A stretch of DNA of 64,000 nt from Terebella lapidaria (Eukaryota > Annelida > Polychaeta > Terebellida > Terebellidae). The notes beneath the pieces were generated by a model. It did not search any database. It saw nothing but the letters and a program-made list of their open reading frames with translations, and had not been told where the DNA came from. This document shows positions 47,125 to 60,695 of this stretch, piece after piece. The DNA lies in NCBI GenBank assembly GCA_949152475.1, contig OX424570.1, positions 3,150,181-3,214,180 on the forward strand. The letters run 5' to 3'. Positions within the stretch are counted from its first letter, which is position 1. Every line of letters starts with the position of its first letter. The position numbers were made by a program, and so were the translations under genes.

Positions 47125-48570
47125 CTCTAAGGCGCTGCTATTGGATTAAGTGATATTACAATATTTCAGGTAGTTACATAAACAAGTCTGAAAAATGGCT
47201 ATCAAGCTGAGGTTTGAAGCTTGTTACAGGGTCACAGTTTTTGATACTATCCGGGAGAGTATTCCAGGCGATGGGTGCTGCACGGAATGATCTGTTTCCA
47301 CACGTGGATGTTTTCGACCTGGGAACGGACAGGAGCAATTGTCCTTGGGAACGGAGAGTTCTGGTCGGGCGGTACAGTTCAATCGGCTCAGACAAGTAGA
47401 CTGGGGCTAAGGCACTTGCACTTGTATAGAAGTACTTCCACCCTCTCCACCACAGGAAGTCAATGCAATTCATGCAAGATAGGGGCGATGTGGGCCTGTA
47501 TGGCATGTGGCTGACGAGTAGAGCACCTACGTTCTGAACAAGTTGCAGGCAGTTTTTTCAACTTTGCTGGGAGTACATGAAAGAGTGTGTTGCCATAATC
47601 GAGTCTGGAGATTACTAACGACTGCACAATGGTCTCGCACCTGTCGTCAGTGATGTTTCAACGCATTCGGCTGATGTTTCGAAAATAAAATATGCAGGTC
47701 CGCGACACCGCATCAATATTTTTGTCCATTGAGAGGGTTTTGTCGAGCAAAACCTCAAGGTTTTTGACATGGTCTACAGGAACCACTGAGGATAAACCAA
47801 TTCTCACACTGATGTCAGGGCACATTTGAACTTACTGTTTCAACACAAACAAGATCAACTCGGTTTTGTCATTGTTGACCTTAAGGTGGTTGCAGGCCAT
47901 CCAATGCTTGGGATCCCGGACACAGGCCGCCACTCTGCTGATGGCACTTGTGAAAGCTTCAGCTGAGGGTTTGAGCGTAACATAAATTTGTGTGTCATCT
48001 GCATAACAGTGATGTATCAGACCGTGTTGTTTGATTATGTCACCGACCAGGGATGTATGCATGCGATACATCTTCGGCCTCAGTACAAATCCCTGAGGGA
48101 CACCAGGGTTCAGTCGTTGCTCTTGTTATGACTTATGAGGCATCTCCAACATAAGCTGACTGCGATCTTGGAAATAGGACTCCAGCCAATCAAGTGCCTT
48201 GCCCGTGATACCGAATATTTGTTCCAGCCGATGAATGAGGGTACCCTGATTAATGGTGTCAATGGTGTCTAATTGCACCTTCAGCAGGGCATTTTCTGTC
48301 GGTGAGATGGTTGGTGGAGAGATGGTCATCTAACCTAGACCCAATGACCTTCACCAAGATCTTGGACATGTATATCAGATCAGAGATGGGCCGGTAGTTG
48401 TGGAACTCCTCTCTGTTGAGACTGGACTTTTTCAGAAGTGGTCGAATTACTGCCTGCTTCATCACTGATGGGACATGGGCCTCGTGATCCTCCACCATTG
48501 GTTCTAAGTCAAGAGACTCATGAGCCTTGTGCTAGATGGAGCCCACCCCTCATTGAGGTCTCAAGGGAAC
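47125..48570 (-). mobile_element. CR1/L2-like LINE fragment, frameshifted
   Basis: Successive minus-strand pieces match reverse transcriptase in order: KQAVIRPLLKKSSLNREEFH then NYRPISDLIYMSKILVKVI (48.5-48.3 kb), FGITGKALDWLESYFQDRSQ (48.2 kb), HHCYADDTQIYVTLKPS (48.0 kb) and a C-terminal YRPTRTLRSQGQLLLSVPRS with WNTLPDSIKNCDPVTSFK (47.35-47.2 kb). Stops and frameshifts show it is dead. Confidence 0.85.
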
Positions 48571-50894
48571 ACCAGGTAACTGTGAGGGCCCAGAGAGAAC
48601 TTGTTTTTATCAGTGTATTGTTGTTAGACAAATTTTATTGTCTATGCTATTTCAGAGATTCAGTACACCTCGCAATTCGGCAAGTAGCTTCAATTACCGT
48701 CTCTTTGGGAGAAAATTCGGACCCAAATCATGATAATAATAATTTCATGACCCAAATCATGAAATTTTGCCGTGATTACTGAGATGTACTCTCAAAATTG
48801 GCCACTATATGATGTGTGAGCTACACCCAGAGTATCTCTCTTGGATATCCCATTTTAGTATCTTCCGAAGTTCCCTTGAGATATTTAGGTCTTGGCACCT
48901 TCTTGTGTCTAACTGCATGGTAGGGTTGTCTTGTGTCCTTCTGCTCTCGATGAAAGGGCTCTGAGTACCCCCTTGGTATTCAGCCCAACATTATAAGAAG
49001 GAGTAATCTGGCAGTTTTTATGCTAGCGGGACAGGTCATATATAATTGTCACCATCATTTAATTTCCCCAGTACGGAATGGCTGCATTCAGCTGTTGTGA
49101 TCAATGACGAGTGTTGTCGAGAACATTGCTGCCTAACATTTTCCCTCAGCATAGAGAGATTCTCATGTGTGGTGTTGGGAAACTGGTTCATGGTTGAACA
49201 GTTTTCCAAGTGACACATGTCCGTTTTCTGGTATGTTATCAGTATTCAATGGATCCCCAATGTTGTCCAGGGTGACAGACTTTGTGGGGATGATCAGCAG
49301 AGTGCTTTGGGATGGCTTGGTTCCTTGGTAGTTCTATCTGCTTTGCAGAACATGAGAAATCCCAACCAGGTCATGTTGTCAGCTTTAGCAATAGCCTGCC
49401 ACTGTGCTACAACATTTCCATTGTCGCAGGAAACCTGGCAAAGAAGGGAATTGAAGGGATGTCCCAAGCTAGTAAGAGTACTATTTCATAAACACCAGAA
49501 AGTTTCACAAACCCTTTTCAATCGTCATCATGCCATCTAAAACCTCATAGAAAATGGAACTCAAGTAAATGTTTTGTTGATATATTAATGCAAAGGTGTA
49601 TTGGTATAAACCTTCATTTATTTCTGTAACATGGACACTCGGCTCTTTTAGGGCATACTAGCATCTTCATGAAGGTATAATTGTGCCGTAACACTGGCAA
49701 ACCCAGCTTGTGGCACTAAACATAACACCAATCCGGGCTAGTTTTACATCCTCAACTTGACGAATGTTGACACCATTTTTTTTATTTTCAGAGTAAAGGT
49801 CGATGTCACACACCTTCTGGGCGAAGCTTGTAGCTATCGTCATCTGTCCAGGCCTGTACTGATCTTAGACGAAGCAGCATTCTTCAACCACATGGCACTT
49901 TGCTGATCCTTGCAGCTTCTGTTGGATTCCTGGTCAGACCAGGCATGGACCAGCACCAGGTTTAACAGTCACTGGACTCTAGGCTGACAAATAACTGTTT
50001 TATGGCCCACAACCGGTTGGGACAGTTATCATTACCCTGGTTGTGTTCTCCTTCCCGAAATTAGCGAGAAAAGTGGTGCTCTTCTCTGTATCAGTGCAGC
50101 TCTGCCAGGCTGCAACGGCATCCAGATGGGCCTAAGAATTGCTCAAGACGATATTGTGACCATCATATCATAAGTTGGCCCTGAATCCCTGATGACTTCA
50201 AGGTTTCTAACAGTGCTCACTGGCACCGTGTACAGGGCGGCTTGCTGTGAGCCACCCATCCACTGGGTGCTAATGCCATGTGTCTGCAAGGATGTGTGGT
50301 TCCGGCCCATATGTTAATGGAGTGGTGCATGCCATAGCCAACCCTTGTAAAGTTGCTGCTGATGGTAGACTCCAGGTTGACTCGACTGGCTGCTGACCAT
50401 AATGAGGAGTTATATTTGGCTGCTTCGTGGCTGAATTGAATGTGGCCATGCCCTGTCCCACCAGATTTCCCCAACGGTCGTGGCCATAGACGGCAGTTCA
50501 GGGGCAGCATGGCTGATTTGACATGGGTCCATATCCTGAGCAGTATGATCAGACTTGCAGTCAGCAGGCCGATAGGCGATACTGCCAACGTCTGACGAAG
50601 ACTGTTGATCATGCAGGTATGTTAATACCGTGTTGAGTAACCGATGACTGAGCAAATTCTTCGGTTGTATAGCTTTTCACTGTAAAGTTGGAAAGCTGAA
50701 GTCAAATGCCATGTTATTTTGTATGTGGGTTTGGTTATCTATTCCAATCACCTGAAGCGCCGCTACTATACCTGCTATAGCGATACTAAATCAAATCAAA
50801 TCATATAAAAATGTGATGGTAAGTATGGTTTAACGCGGTGAAAGATACAGAATTTTTATTGGTTGATGAATGGAACCGCTTCCGCCTAAAAAAA
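48571..50894. other. Transposon-like debris, no recognised gene
   Basis: Open frames on both strands up to 131 residues have no family resemblance to me. The end CTATAGCGATACTAAATCAA followed by ATCAAATCA (50782-50806) looks like the 3' tail of a plus-oriented LINE, so part of the block may be an old element. The VPS8 promoter should lie near its right edge. Confidence 0.4.
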
Positions 50895-53800
50895 ATGGCA
50901 GAGACGGAGTCTGTTAACATTCATTCAGAACCAGTAGACCTTGATTTGGACAATGTATGTTGCCTAAACTGATGATTTTGGCTCACAACAGTTGATACTA
51001 AACATACATTGCTATTTTGTGATGTGCTTTCCGTTGTAACTTTAGTGAAATGAACAAATTCACATTTGACAGCTGGGCATTTTCTTCTATTATCGCTCAG
51101 TGTATATTTCTATTCAATACACTCAAGGCTCAATACACATTCAGTTTTCTGAGATCATAATGTACTCAATGATGAACAGCATGTGAAACGTGCGAATTAC
51201 TAATGAACTCTTGTAGATGAACTGTTTTCCGCCAATCACACAATGAAAGAGAACTTAGAGAAGATTAAAAACAAGACGTTCTGGATATGTTCTCTCAATT
51301 GTCCTGATACAAATGTACAATCTATATGCAGTGTTCTTCCCAAAATCTCTAACCGTCGCGCTAGCGCTACGCTTCATTATTTTGCGCTATACTATTAAGT
51401 TTCATGCTACGCTTCTTCTCTATGCTTTTGCGTAGAAAGTCAATTTGGCTCACCCGGTATCTGATTTGCCACGGTCGCGCTATGACAATGTTATCTAATG
51501 GGAGGTCATTAGCGGTCATACCGCCACCTGCGGGAAATTTATTTTTAGCGGAGTCATTTTGATTCTTCTGGTGAAGTTTCCGTATATCCAAGCGGCGGAC
51601 CAAAAAAGTCACGTCAAACTAGTGGCAAGATTAATCATTATTCCATGCCGGTAATCTTGTTTCCAGTGATGTGAGCCATTCCTGGCAACAAGATAACGGC
51701 GTGGTTTCAAAGAGGGCCACTGTGAAACATGCAATAATCAGGTCAGGCAAGTTACTGGCTGCTGAGGGGAAGGAGTGGGAGTGGTGGTGTTGTTGGGGGG
51801 GGGGGGGGCATTATATGCGACAGGTTAGCCAGCTTCCTGTCATGGCTTTGGCTAGCACCAGGCCCTGCAGTGGTCCATCTAGATGCATGTCAGTCTGTAT
51901 GTATGCAACTTTGCAGTTTTGTCTACTGAGAGACTGAGAAATTGATGCAAGCATGCCAGTCATCAGGTCATGATATTGCATCTGATACTACCGATGGTTG
52001 AATTATTCACATGAGCCTCTCTATTTCAAGCTTGCCTATATATATTTTTAGTGGTTAAACTATATTAGTTTCAATAATTTAATATCCACCACTTGACACA
52101 ATCTGAATTCAACTAAATTAAATAAGTTCTTTTTATCTCTTCAACTTTAGGCCATCATAAAAAAAAAGTTTGTTTCCTGTCCACCGGGTGGCAAAAAAGA
52201 AACCCAGTAGGGAGGGAGGATTTTATTTTTTTTTTTTTGCATTTAAGAATTTTGCAGGATGTTTCAAAGGTGTGATGCTTATGTGTCAAATATACAGTTA
52301 AATGAACATTCTTTGCCTATATAGTTATGATGTATGTGCAATAATTGATTTATACACATGTGCAAGTTAATTGCTTGACAAACACTGCTTGTTCATGTTT
52401 CATTCAACATTTCAAATTTTGTTGATTCCACATATAAAGTAAAAAAAAAAATTCTTTTTGGATGATACCAAAAAAATATTATCCAGTAGCACCATTTAAG
52501 GCCAGTAGGGAGGTGGACAGGAAACGAAGTTATTTTTTTCTTGGCCTTACCATGAAATTGAAAAAAATAACATTGGTAAAAAAATAACATTACAAGCATG
52601 CTTGGTCGTATGTGCAGGGAGCATGCATGTTTTCAGCCAGAAATGATTAAATTTTGTTTTGTGCATTTATAAAACATAATAAAATCATGAAAATCCTGTG
52701 AATGTTATTTCTTTATATAGAGAGCTCACAGAGCCACAAGAATGCACCATTCAACACCAAATTTAAATTTTTTTCTGGGGGGGCATGCCCCCAGACCCCC
52801 CTAGCAGGCGCGACTACGGCGCGTTAGCGGCTGCGCTGCTTCATCAGCCATTTATTTCCAAGTTTTGCATGATGCTTCTTTTTTTTCCTGGGGAGAACAC
52901 TGTATATGGTGTCAATGTGGGTATATATTAGCAGCACTAGTCAGCGACATGTTACCTGCCCCATTTTACCAGTTTCTAACCAGATTGCCTTACCCAAAGT
53001 TCTAAATTCTAACAATAACACCTGAAGCAGATTGTGCTCAGAACAAATACGAGCCATCCGTCCTAAACTCGCCACATCCCAAAATAAGCTCAATATTATT
53101 AGTGGAAAACAAAACTAATAGTACAAAGGTTGGATATCAAGAGTAGAACTTGTTGTTTTCATTTGCGCTACAAGGCCTGAATACACCGTTGATGAAATTT
53201 TTGAATGCAACGAATTCAGAACTGGTGGCTCTTAATTAATATGTGGTGAAGCCACTTGGTCTGGAATATCTGCCTATTATTGAACTACAGAAGGTCGGCA
53301 AAGATTTCATGATCTTTTCCCAAGATCTCTGGATTATTTATAAATTGACCTTGAAACCTATCACAACTTACAAATCTTCATCACAAAAATAAGGAGTTTT
53401 GTGGGTATCATGTGGTGATTTCTGGATGTTTATGTCTGCTGTAGTTGGACGAGAGACAGTTTGAGATCGCTCCAGCAGATGACCAACAAACTTTAGATAA
53501 CATATTGAAAGAGGTAAGGAAAGACTTACAGAATTTACTATTTAGTGAATACATACCTGTTATCGATTTTCATGTCAGTATTCTTCACTTTTTACTTGCT
53601 CCATATTATCATCATTATAACAATGTAACATGTGGGTGTCACTGAGTGATGTACATCATAGGAATATAATTATGAAAGCAATCCCTCACCACACTCGATG
53701 ATGAAGATTTGCTCTTTTCCAAACAAATAGCGAGGAGATGAGGGGAGTATCGCGGAGGCGGAGTTTCCCGCCAGTGACCTGATCGGTGGCAGTGATCCCG

Positions 53801-56800
53801 GAGAGACAGGGTCTGTGTGCAGTCAGGAGGGGCTCCTTGCAGACAGACCTAGGAAAAAGTGAGTCTTTGGACGGTCTTGGAAAGCAGAATAACTGGCAAG
53901 AATTTGTATTTGCAGCAGGGCTAGAATTCCGTAAAATTTTGCGAGAATCCTGTTCTCATTATATTTTGCGAGAATCAAGGGCCATTTTGCGTGAATCTTT
54001 ACGAGAACCGATTCTCGGATTCTCGCCTTATTTCTAGCCCTGTGCAGTACCTAAATTTGTGGATTCCAATTAAATTCAAGAAAAAATTCACCAACAAAAA
54101 TAATATCTTTACTATTATGGTGTTGGCAATTAAGGATTGATTGCATGTAATGATCATGAATCTGGAATCGACCAGCTGTCCATTCACTTATGATGTAAAT
54201 ATAAAGGTAACATGGAACATGAAACTTATAAAGGTCACGTGAAACTTTGCCTTTCTGATTGTTAGCCATCAAGGATTACCAACCGAGACACCGCTTCTTA
54301 CTTAGCAATGTTAAATTTGTTAAAATCATCGTTTTCATATGTCATTTTCCGACCTTTTTCTCAGTATACATAATACACTCAAAACAGGGCGAGTGAAAGG
54401 ATTATGCTGTACAGCAAATGGCTGGTGAGGCCAGTAAAACTCACAGGTGATATGCACTCGGGTGCACCGAGCTGTTTGGGATTATGAATGTTCAGCTCAT
54501 TGTATTCATCTCACAGAAAGTATAGCCCTAGATATTCTCATCATTTTGACCACAACAAAGAATAAACATACGCAGCGGCTTGTGTTTGTCAAGCGGAACA
54601 CATGAATGTTCGTTTTGGTGAACAGATAAAATGATTTATCTAATCATCAAATTGCACAGCTTCCTGATATCATTTATGAAACCATGTCTCGGTTCATCAT
54701 CCATGAGTATATGTTTGTGTGCTAGCCAAGTTTTAGGTCAGGGGATTGTATTGTCTTGGTGATTTCGTTACCTTTACTTTCACATTATAAGTCAATGGAA
54801 AAGTGCCTCAGTACCTCCAGATACACAATTTTCTGAGGAACACAAATAACCAGCTTTTCACTTGTGATTATATTCCAGAGTGAAGAAGCATGTTCGTTAT
54901 GCGGAACATGGCCCTGTGCTCAGGCATGTCATCCTCAAAGGAATATCGGCGCAGATCCTCTCGGCTGCGGTATGTCTACTTGAAATATTTGTTCTCCCCT
55001 TCTCCAAATCTAAGTACTGTATATTCAGCCTTCATACTAGTTATATCAGTGACAGAGAATTATGTACAATGTGTGAATATATGAAGTTTCTTCGCTGAAT
55101 CTGAAATGTATGTTCACATTTTCAGGACCGAGTTGATTCAGGGAGACCAAGTGCTCTGGTGAGTGCGCTGGACAAATAAAATGTTTTTTGACTATTTTGT
55201 TCAGTGAATTAGCATTGTGTGATATATTTTGTAGCTTCAAAGAGCTTGGCTTAAAGTGAGCACTGATCAGCAGTATATGAATACATATGGTTTATGGATA
55301 TAATTTTCAACAGGCTGTGTCATCGCTTATCGCTGTAGGAACAACACATGGACTGGTTCTGATATTTGGTAAGGATTCTGCGTCGTTCTATTTACTTTTT
55401 TGGTAAAATACGATAAAAATTGCTGCAATGAATCATAGTTAAATATAGCAAAATTCTTGTCATTACCTAAATCATACAGGGACGTATATTTTGCACAATT
55501 GAATGTTGTGAACAATAGACGATTCATGCAGATTGTGTACTGTATTTCCATGGTAACCAGACCCGAAGCAGGTCTTGAAGCTGTGTTTAGGGAGCACGGC
55601 CGTAGGTGCGCAGTATGGAGCCGTGTCCGCCGTCAGCTTTAACAGGGACTGTACAAGACTGCTTTCTGGCTTCGCTAAAGGACAGGTCTGTGCAAAATTT
55701 ATTTCGGAAGTGTTTGTGATATTTTCTGGAATTTACATGTGCCCATGACTATATTTACTAATGAAATATATCTCAAGTATATTTTCAGTTCTGTTGATCA
55801 AATCTGATGCAATTCTATGATGGTTTTGAACTCGCATATATCATATTTTGTTTATGACAATCAATGTTCATATGTGCATGTATCTATTGGCATGTCCAAA
55901 AGACAAGCACATCACAATGTCCTACTTTCTGCCTCATGAAGATAACGATGTGGGATTTGACAAACGGCAAGCTACTGAGAACGATCACAGATGCACACCC
56001 CCCGGGTAGCGCCATTCTTCATGTCAAGGTAACTGTGATATATGTCAGCAGAATCACTGTATTACATTGATGGCAATTTACAAGTTTTATTCAATCTTGA
56101 GTGAATAAGTTGAAATGCCATAAATAGCATGTTCATGATGAGTAAATCCCTGTGTTCATGGATATTACTAAGATATTATCCCCCAAGTAATTTGTGGTAT
56201 TGTTGTATTCCAGTTCACGGATGACTTGACAGTTGCGGTTGCCAGTGACAGCGGGGGGTCTGTCTATGAGCTGGAGTTCAAGTTAGTACAATATCATTGT
56301 TTGTGATATTTAATAGTTATGATATTCGTCAATATTGTGAGTTAAGATGTAAAGTACAGATATATACAGAATAAAAGTAATATTAGAAGTGACAATTATA
56401 ATATGATATACATGTATCTATGAAATGTAGAACATTTTTCGAATGTTATGAAAATGATTTTATCTGATTATCATGAATATGTTTGAAATAATTTTTATAT
56501 CGAAAGGCGCACGATGGGTATGCGATCGTGCGAGTCAAAATGTTTATTCTCGGGAAGTCGTGGTGAGGTGTGTACAATCGAACCTCTTCACGTCAACCAG
56601 ACAATACAAGACCATCCCCTGAAAGATATCCTCATCCTTGCTATGGGCTCACTGTCAAAGGTAAACTTTAATGTGTAAATATGCAATGTGAGCATAGTAG
56701 AGTTTGTCTGTTTAGAAACTACAAATAAATAGAATTTCTTGTAAACACATTTCTTGCAGGTAAAGTTTAGTGAAGGTATTATATTCTGGTATTTTATGCC

Positions 56801-59800
56801 TGAGGTATATATAAATGTGCTAGATTCATAGAATAATGAAGCATTTAGTGATTCAAGAATTTATACACCTCCATAGAATTTGTGATAATGTCATAAGGGA
56901 AGTGTATTAATAATATAAGATAATTTTTTCGACATTACAGGTTCTGATTGTCACTTTACGACCTAAACTAAAAGTTCTGTGTATTCAAGATCTGAAGGTA
57001 TGTTTTGAAGCAAAAAGGATATGGAAATCTATTGTGCAATGTTTCAGTATTTCATATTGGTTTCAGATTTCGAACTTTGCAATATTCGAATAAACCAAGA
57101 TTAACTCATTCACTGCCATGATAATCTTTAGGTTTCGAGGCCTGTGTGCCACTTTAATTTTAGAAAATATGACAAATTCCCGATTTTAGAAGTTATTATT
57201 TTTATTCCAAGATCAATAATAACGCAATCAACTTTTGATAATCAGCTCATAATAGGACTGAGTTCTTGAAAACAATAACAATACATGTATTCCAAGGATC
57301 AACTCACGCTATTTTCACATACTGTTCCTAGTATATAGGGCATTACTCAAAATTGATGAAAATTCACTCAAATAATGTGAGAAAAAAACCAGTAATTGTC
57401 AGAAATCTGTCTGGATTTGTTCATATTGTTAACAAAAACGAAGTACAAGCTAGCTAGGCAGTGCTAGAGGCAGCACCTATTGGATGGAATAGCTATTCAA
57501 TAAATGAAACCGAAACCAGGTTTTTCCATGTGGGGAATCCCCCCAGGCGAGATAACTCGTCGCCGGCACACAGATCGTGACGTTTGGGCAACGAGATAAC
57601 TCGTCGCAGGCAGTGAATGAGTTAAACAGTTACTTCAAAGATTCGGATTAATTTCAAAATTGTCTAATTTCCGCATGCACAGGGAGATGCGTCCACTTTG
57701 CCGCTTCTTGCTTGGCACTTTGTCATCATACAAGTTTCCGACCAGGATCGGGTGATAGACCCAGTGCTGGCTTATGCAAGAGATCATACTATCAACTTCC
57801 TCCAGGTCTGGACACTGGAAAAACATGCGAGAAATAGTGAAGATATCTTACCGACTTCACTTTCAGTGTTTCATGCCAGAGTTGAATTCGACTGGCTATT
57901 GTATATTAGATTGAATGTGAAATTTTTTGCTGAGATTGAAAGGCCAGTTACAAATTTTCCAAACTAAAAATCAATATATTTTTTCTACAGGTGGTTTGTA
58001 ACAGTGCGGAAGACATCAATGTTGTTTCTCTACAGAAAACAACACTGCCTTATAAACTCTTGGCAATATCGGTAAGCTTGCAGGCATCTAATACTTGCAG
58101 TAACAAATTTTTACGGGAAAGCATCCACCCACTCAAGTTGTACTTGATTTTTGGGTGTTTGCATTGCTCAAAAATGGCTTGTAAAGAAAGAACTTTCTTT
58201 AGCTATTTATTGAAATTATTGATTCCTTAATCATTTTTTCATTCCAACAATATCAAGAGATCATCGTTATATGCATGAAAAAAATAATATCCCTGTATGA
58301 CTGAAAGCTGGAAAAAAAGTTTTATATTCACTTAGAAACTGGAACATACACATAGTAAGAAAATCATATAAACCCAATGCAACTAGTTACAACCTTTTCC
58401 TATAGTGGATGAATTCTCGGACGATGGTGGTGCTGGACACGACGGAGAGAGCTCATGTGCTCGATGTGCGTTCAGAGGAGGAACTGGAGGTCGTTGACTT
58501 GGCCGATATACACCTCGTGTACAGTGCCGACTTCTACAAAGCCGTGGCAACCGGCGGGAACGTCAGCGAGGCACTGGTGAGTGGGTCTGTATCCATGGAT
58601 ACAAGGCAAGATATGTTCGGGAAATAGATGTATGTTGTTTCTGTTTTCCTAATCTTTGATAACTCTCTCAATGATATAGGAAAATTTTGAGGCAAGAAAA
58701 ATCATAGTGTAAATTTTCTCATGTTTCTGATGAGATTTTAGCTCATAAATTACATTGTCATGATTATAGATTCGAATTTCAGGAATAAATTAAACTCTAC
58801 AACTGCTACTTTTCATCAATTCATGAAATGTTCGCAGTGTTCTCTGTCCAATATTTCCCAGGCCTATGCGGGCGACCGAGCGTGTTACCATTCTGTGGTG
58901 GCCTACAGTGGACAACTGGTGTTGCTAGGCAACCGTGGCATACACGTCATGACAATGCGACCTTGGAATGAGGTCAGAATGTAGGGAGTTCGGGGCGAGG
59001 GAATGTAGAGTTTGTGGGAAATAGTAGCGCGTTCAACGCAACGAAACATTCTGGAATGTTCGTTAAATTATGGGATATCTATGACGAGAGTCAGTGGGGA
59101 CGACTCGGCAAATGTTCGCCTAGCAGGCAGTCTTGAACGCGCTGAAGATGTATCATCATGTATTAGCCTCAAGATGAATAGTTTTGTTCAAATCACTAGT
59201 TTCACCTATATTCCTTGTATATTGATTGACATTATGATTATAATCACACATTATGTGGTGGAATTTACAATACATGTATCCGTTTCTGATAGTTGTATTT
59301 CTGTAGTACTTTGTATGGATTTGTTTCAAATATTTTCCAGCGCCTTGACACACTAATAAAACAGATGAAATATCCTGAAGCACTGTCACTTGCTGACGCC
59401 TTTTATCGAGGGAAGGGAAAGGCGGTTGTTGGCTTGTACGGTTCGACAAAACAGCGCAAAGCAACAGTGGCAGAGAGGGTGAGTTTATTAGTATCAGAAT
59501 CAAGGTGTTCTTGTGTTTGACCATCGGAAAAATTGTCCTGGTTGTTGCACCCTCTGAACCATTGATTTTGTGTAGTTATATAGTATTTATTGCTGATAGG
59601 TGCATCATTAAGTATATCGTCTCCTGTCCTTCGGAATGTATATGGAAATATGTATAGAAATTTCAAATGTTGATGTCCTTTCAGATGCTGGAGGTATTGT
59701 ACGAGTACGTTGATCTTGCAATGACCTCTCTCTGTCCAGATCAAGGAAGAGTCGAGGAACTCGAGAATCATTTCCAGGTGATGGAGACTATTTTACATTT

Positions 59801-60584
59801 CTATTCAATCTAATCATTGATGTAGTTACCATTGTGAATGAATGTCGATTTAGTCTGTAACATACATGCTTAATTATAGAAACAGTAGTCTGAATATTTG
59901 TCACAACTACGTTGAGTATGAATCAATGAGGGGTTATCAGAAATATCTGCAATCACCAGCTGGCAGCACTGCTTTATCAGTCTTATGACGTCATTATATT
60001 GTTTTTGCTGGCGTTATCAATATAAACGTAATTTTCCCGCCAAAATGTACGTCATTGATGATTACAGACGATATCCGTTTATGATTTTGGCGCCAAAAAG
60101 GACTGATAGTACAATGTTGCCCTCTATTGAATGATGTTTGATAACCCCCTATTGATTTCTTTTGCAGACTGTGGTCCCTGTTTGTGTCGATTACTGTTTA
60201 GCTTTGAATCGGATGTAAGTTACGAAGTTGTTTTGGGATATATGTTATATGATTTTTAGCGGGGTATATGCGACTTTCATATGTTAACCGATGATTCTAG
60301 TAAATTTACCTATACCAAATACATGGAATCACAAAATTGAAAATGTTTGGTTTCCCCTCAGGGATGTCCTGTTTGGTCACATTTTTGAGAGGTTTTCCGA
60401 AGACGCTATCGCCAAAGGAACGTTTCTGGAATGTTTGGAGCCGTACATCCTCAACGATAAACTGACGTTCATCACCCCCATAGTGATGAAGGATTTTGTG
60501 GCACACTATGAGAGGCGTGAAATGGTGCAGAGTGTGGAGGCGTGTATCATCCACATGGACATCGCAAGCTTGGATATACACCAG
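50895..60584 (+). CDS. VPS8: VPS8, CORVET subunit, N-terminal part
   Basis: Vacuolar protein sorting 8, the Rab5-binding subunit of the endosomal CORVET tether. Nineteen plus-strand exons: 50895-50954 (ATG), 53445-53513, 53731-53858, 54879-54969, 55126-55158, 55314-55368, 55561-55685, 55942-56028, 56214-56281, 56507-56660, 56941-56997, 57683-57805, 57991-58071, 58406-58576, 58862-58972, 59341-59478, 59685-59777, 60168-60214, 60362-60584. All are GT-AG, phases agree, 1,914 bases = 638 codons. Family landmarks in order: LRHVILKGISAQILSAA, AVGTTHGLVLIFG, LKLCLGSTAVGAQYGAVSA, ITMWDLTNGKLLRTITDAHP, LPLLAWHFV, ATGGNVSEAL, GKGKAVVGLYG, AKGTFLECLEPYILNDKL, HMDIASLDIHQ. This covers the beta-propeller and the start of the helical region. 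The remainder of the ~1,400-residue protein, including the C-terminal RING, is not in the window. Confidence 0.96.
51329..52902. mobile_element. hAT-like non-autonomous element, with a nested element
   Basis: The left end CAGTGTTCTTCCCA (51329) mirrors the right end GGGAGAACACTG (to 52902), and TATATG flanks both sides. CAGTGTTCTCCC termini with ~8 bp duplications are usual for hAT. Near the right end is a block TTTTTCTGGGGGGGCATGCC with CCAGACCCCCCTAG and GCGACTACGGCGCG. Inside, 52150-52546 is another inverted-repeat unit (GGCCATCATAAAAAAAAAGT, TTCCTGTCCACC and its complement). No transposase was seen. All of it lies in VPS8 intron 1. Confidence 0.65.
52903..53444. other. VPS8 intron 1, right part
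   Basis: Non-coding intron sequence with no recognised repeat or exon before the acceptor at 53443-53444. Confidence 0.55.
53916..54042. mobile_element. 127 bp MITE with TGCAG duplication
   Basis: The element starts CAGGGCTAGAATTCCG and ends TTATTTCTAGCCCTG, with internal GCGAGAATC motifs inverted about the centre. TGCAG is directly repeated on both sides (53911-53915 and 54043-54047). It lies in VPS8 intron 3. Confidence 0.7.
54048..54878. other. VPS8 intron 3, remainder
   Basis: AT-rich intron without recognised features. Confidence 0.55.
57105..57621. mobile_element. piggyBac-type MITE (517 bp)
   Basis: CTCATTCACTGCC at the left and GGCAGTGAATGAG at the right, each bordered by TTAA (57101-57104 and 57622-57625). 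GAGATAACTCGTCGC occurs twice near the right end, flanking a GC-rich stretch. It has no coding capacity and fills most of VPS8 intron 11. Confidence 0.75.
59921..60160. mobile_element. ~230 bp MITE-like element
   Basis: Left AATCAATGAGGGGTTATCA (from 59921) and right TGATAACCCCCTATTGATT (to about 60157) are inverted copies. Interior GACTGATA / TATCAGTC motifs are also inverted. It lies in VPS8 intron 17. Confidence 0.6.
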
Positions 60585-60695
60585 GTGAGATATAGGTCAG
60601 GTAAGATATAAACCAGGTGAGATATAGGTCAGGTAAAATATACACCAGGTGAGATATAGGTCATGTGAGATATACACCAGTTGAGATATTGGTAT
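60580..60695. repeat. 32 bp minisatellite copying a splice donor
   Basis: Units begin at 60580, 60612, 60644 and 60676 with ACCAGGTGAGATATAGGTCA, then GGTAAGATATAA or close variants. The first copy overlaps the end of VPS8 exon 19, so ACCAG|GTGAGA is both the real donor and the repeat unit. The array resumes at 61795-61885 after a LINE insertion. Confidence 0.85.

Noticed and set aside
58921..58933. X-box-like GTTGCTAGGCAAC
   Set aside because: It lies in a conserved VPS8 coding exon and has a one-base spacer; codon use explains it.
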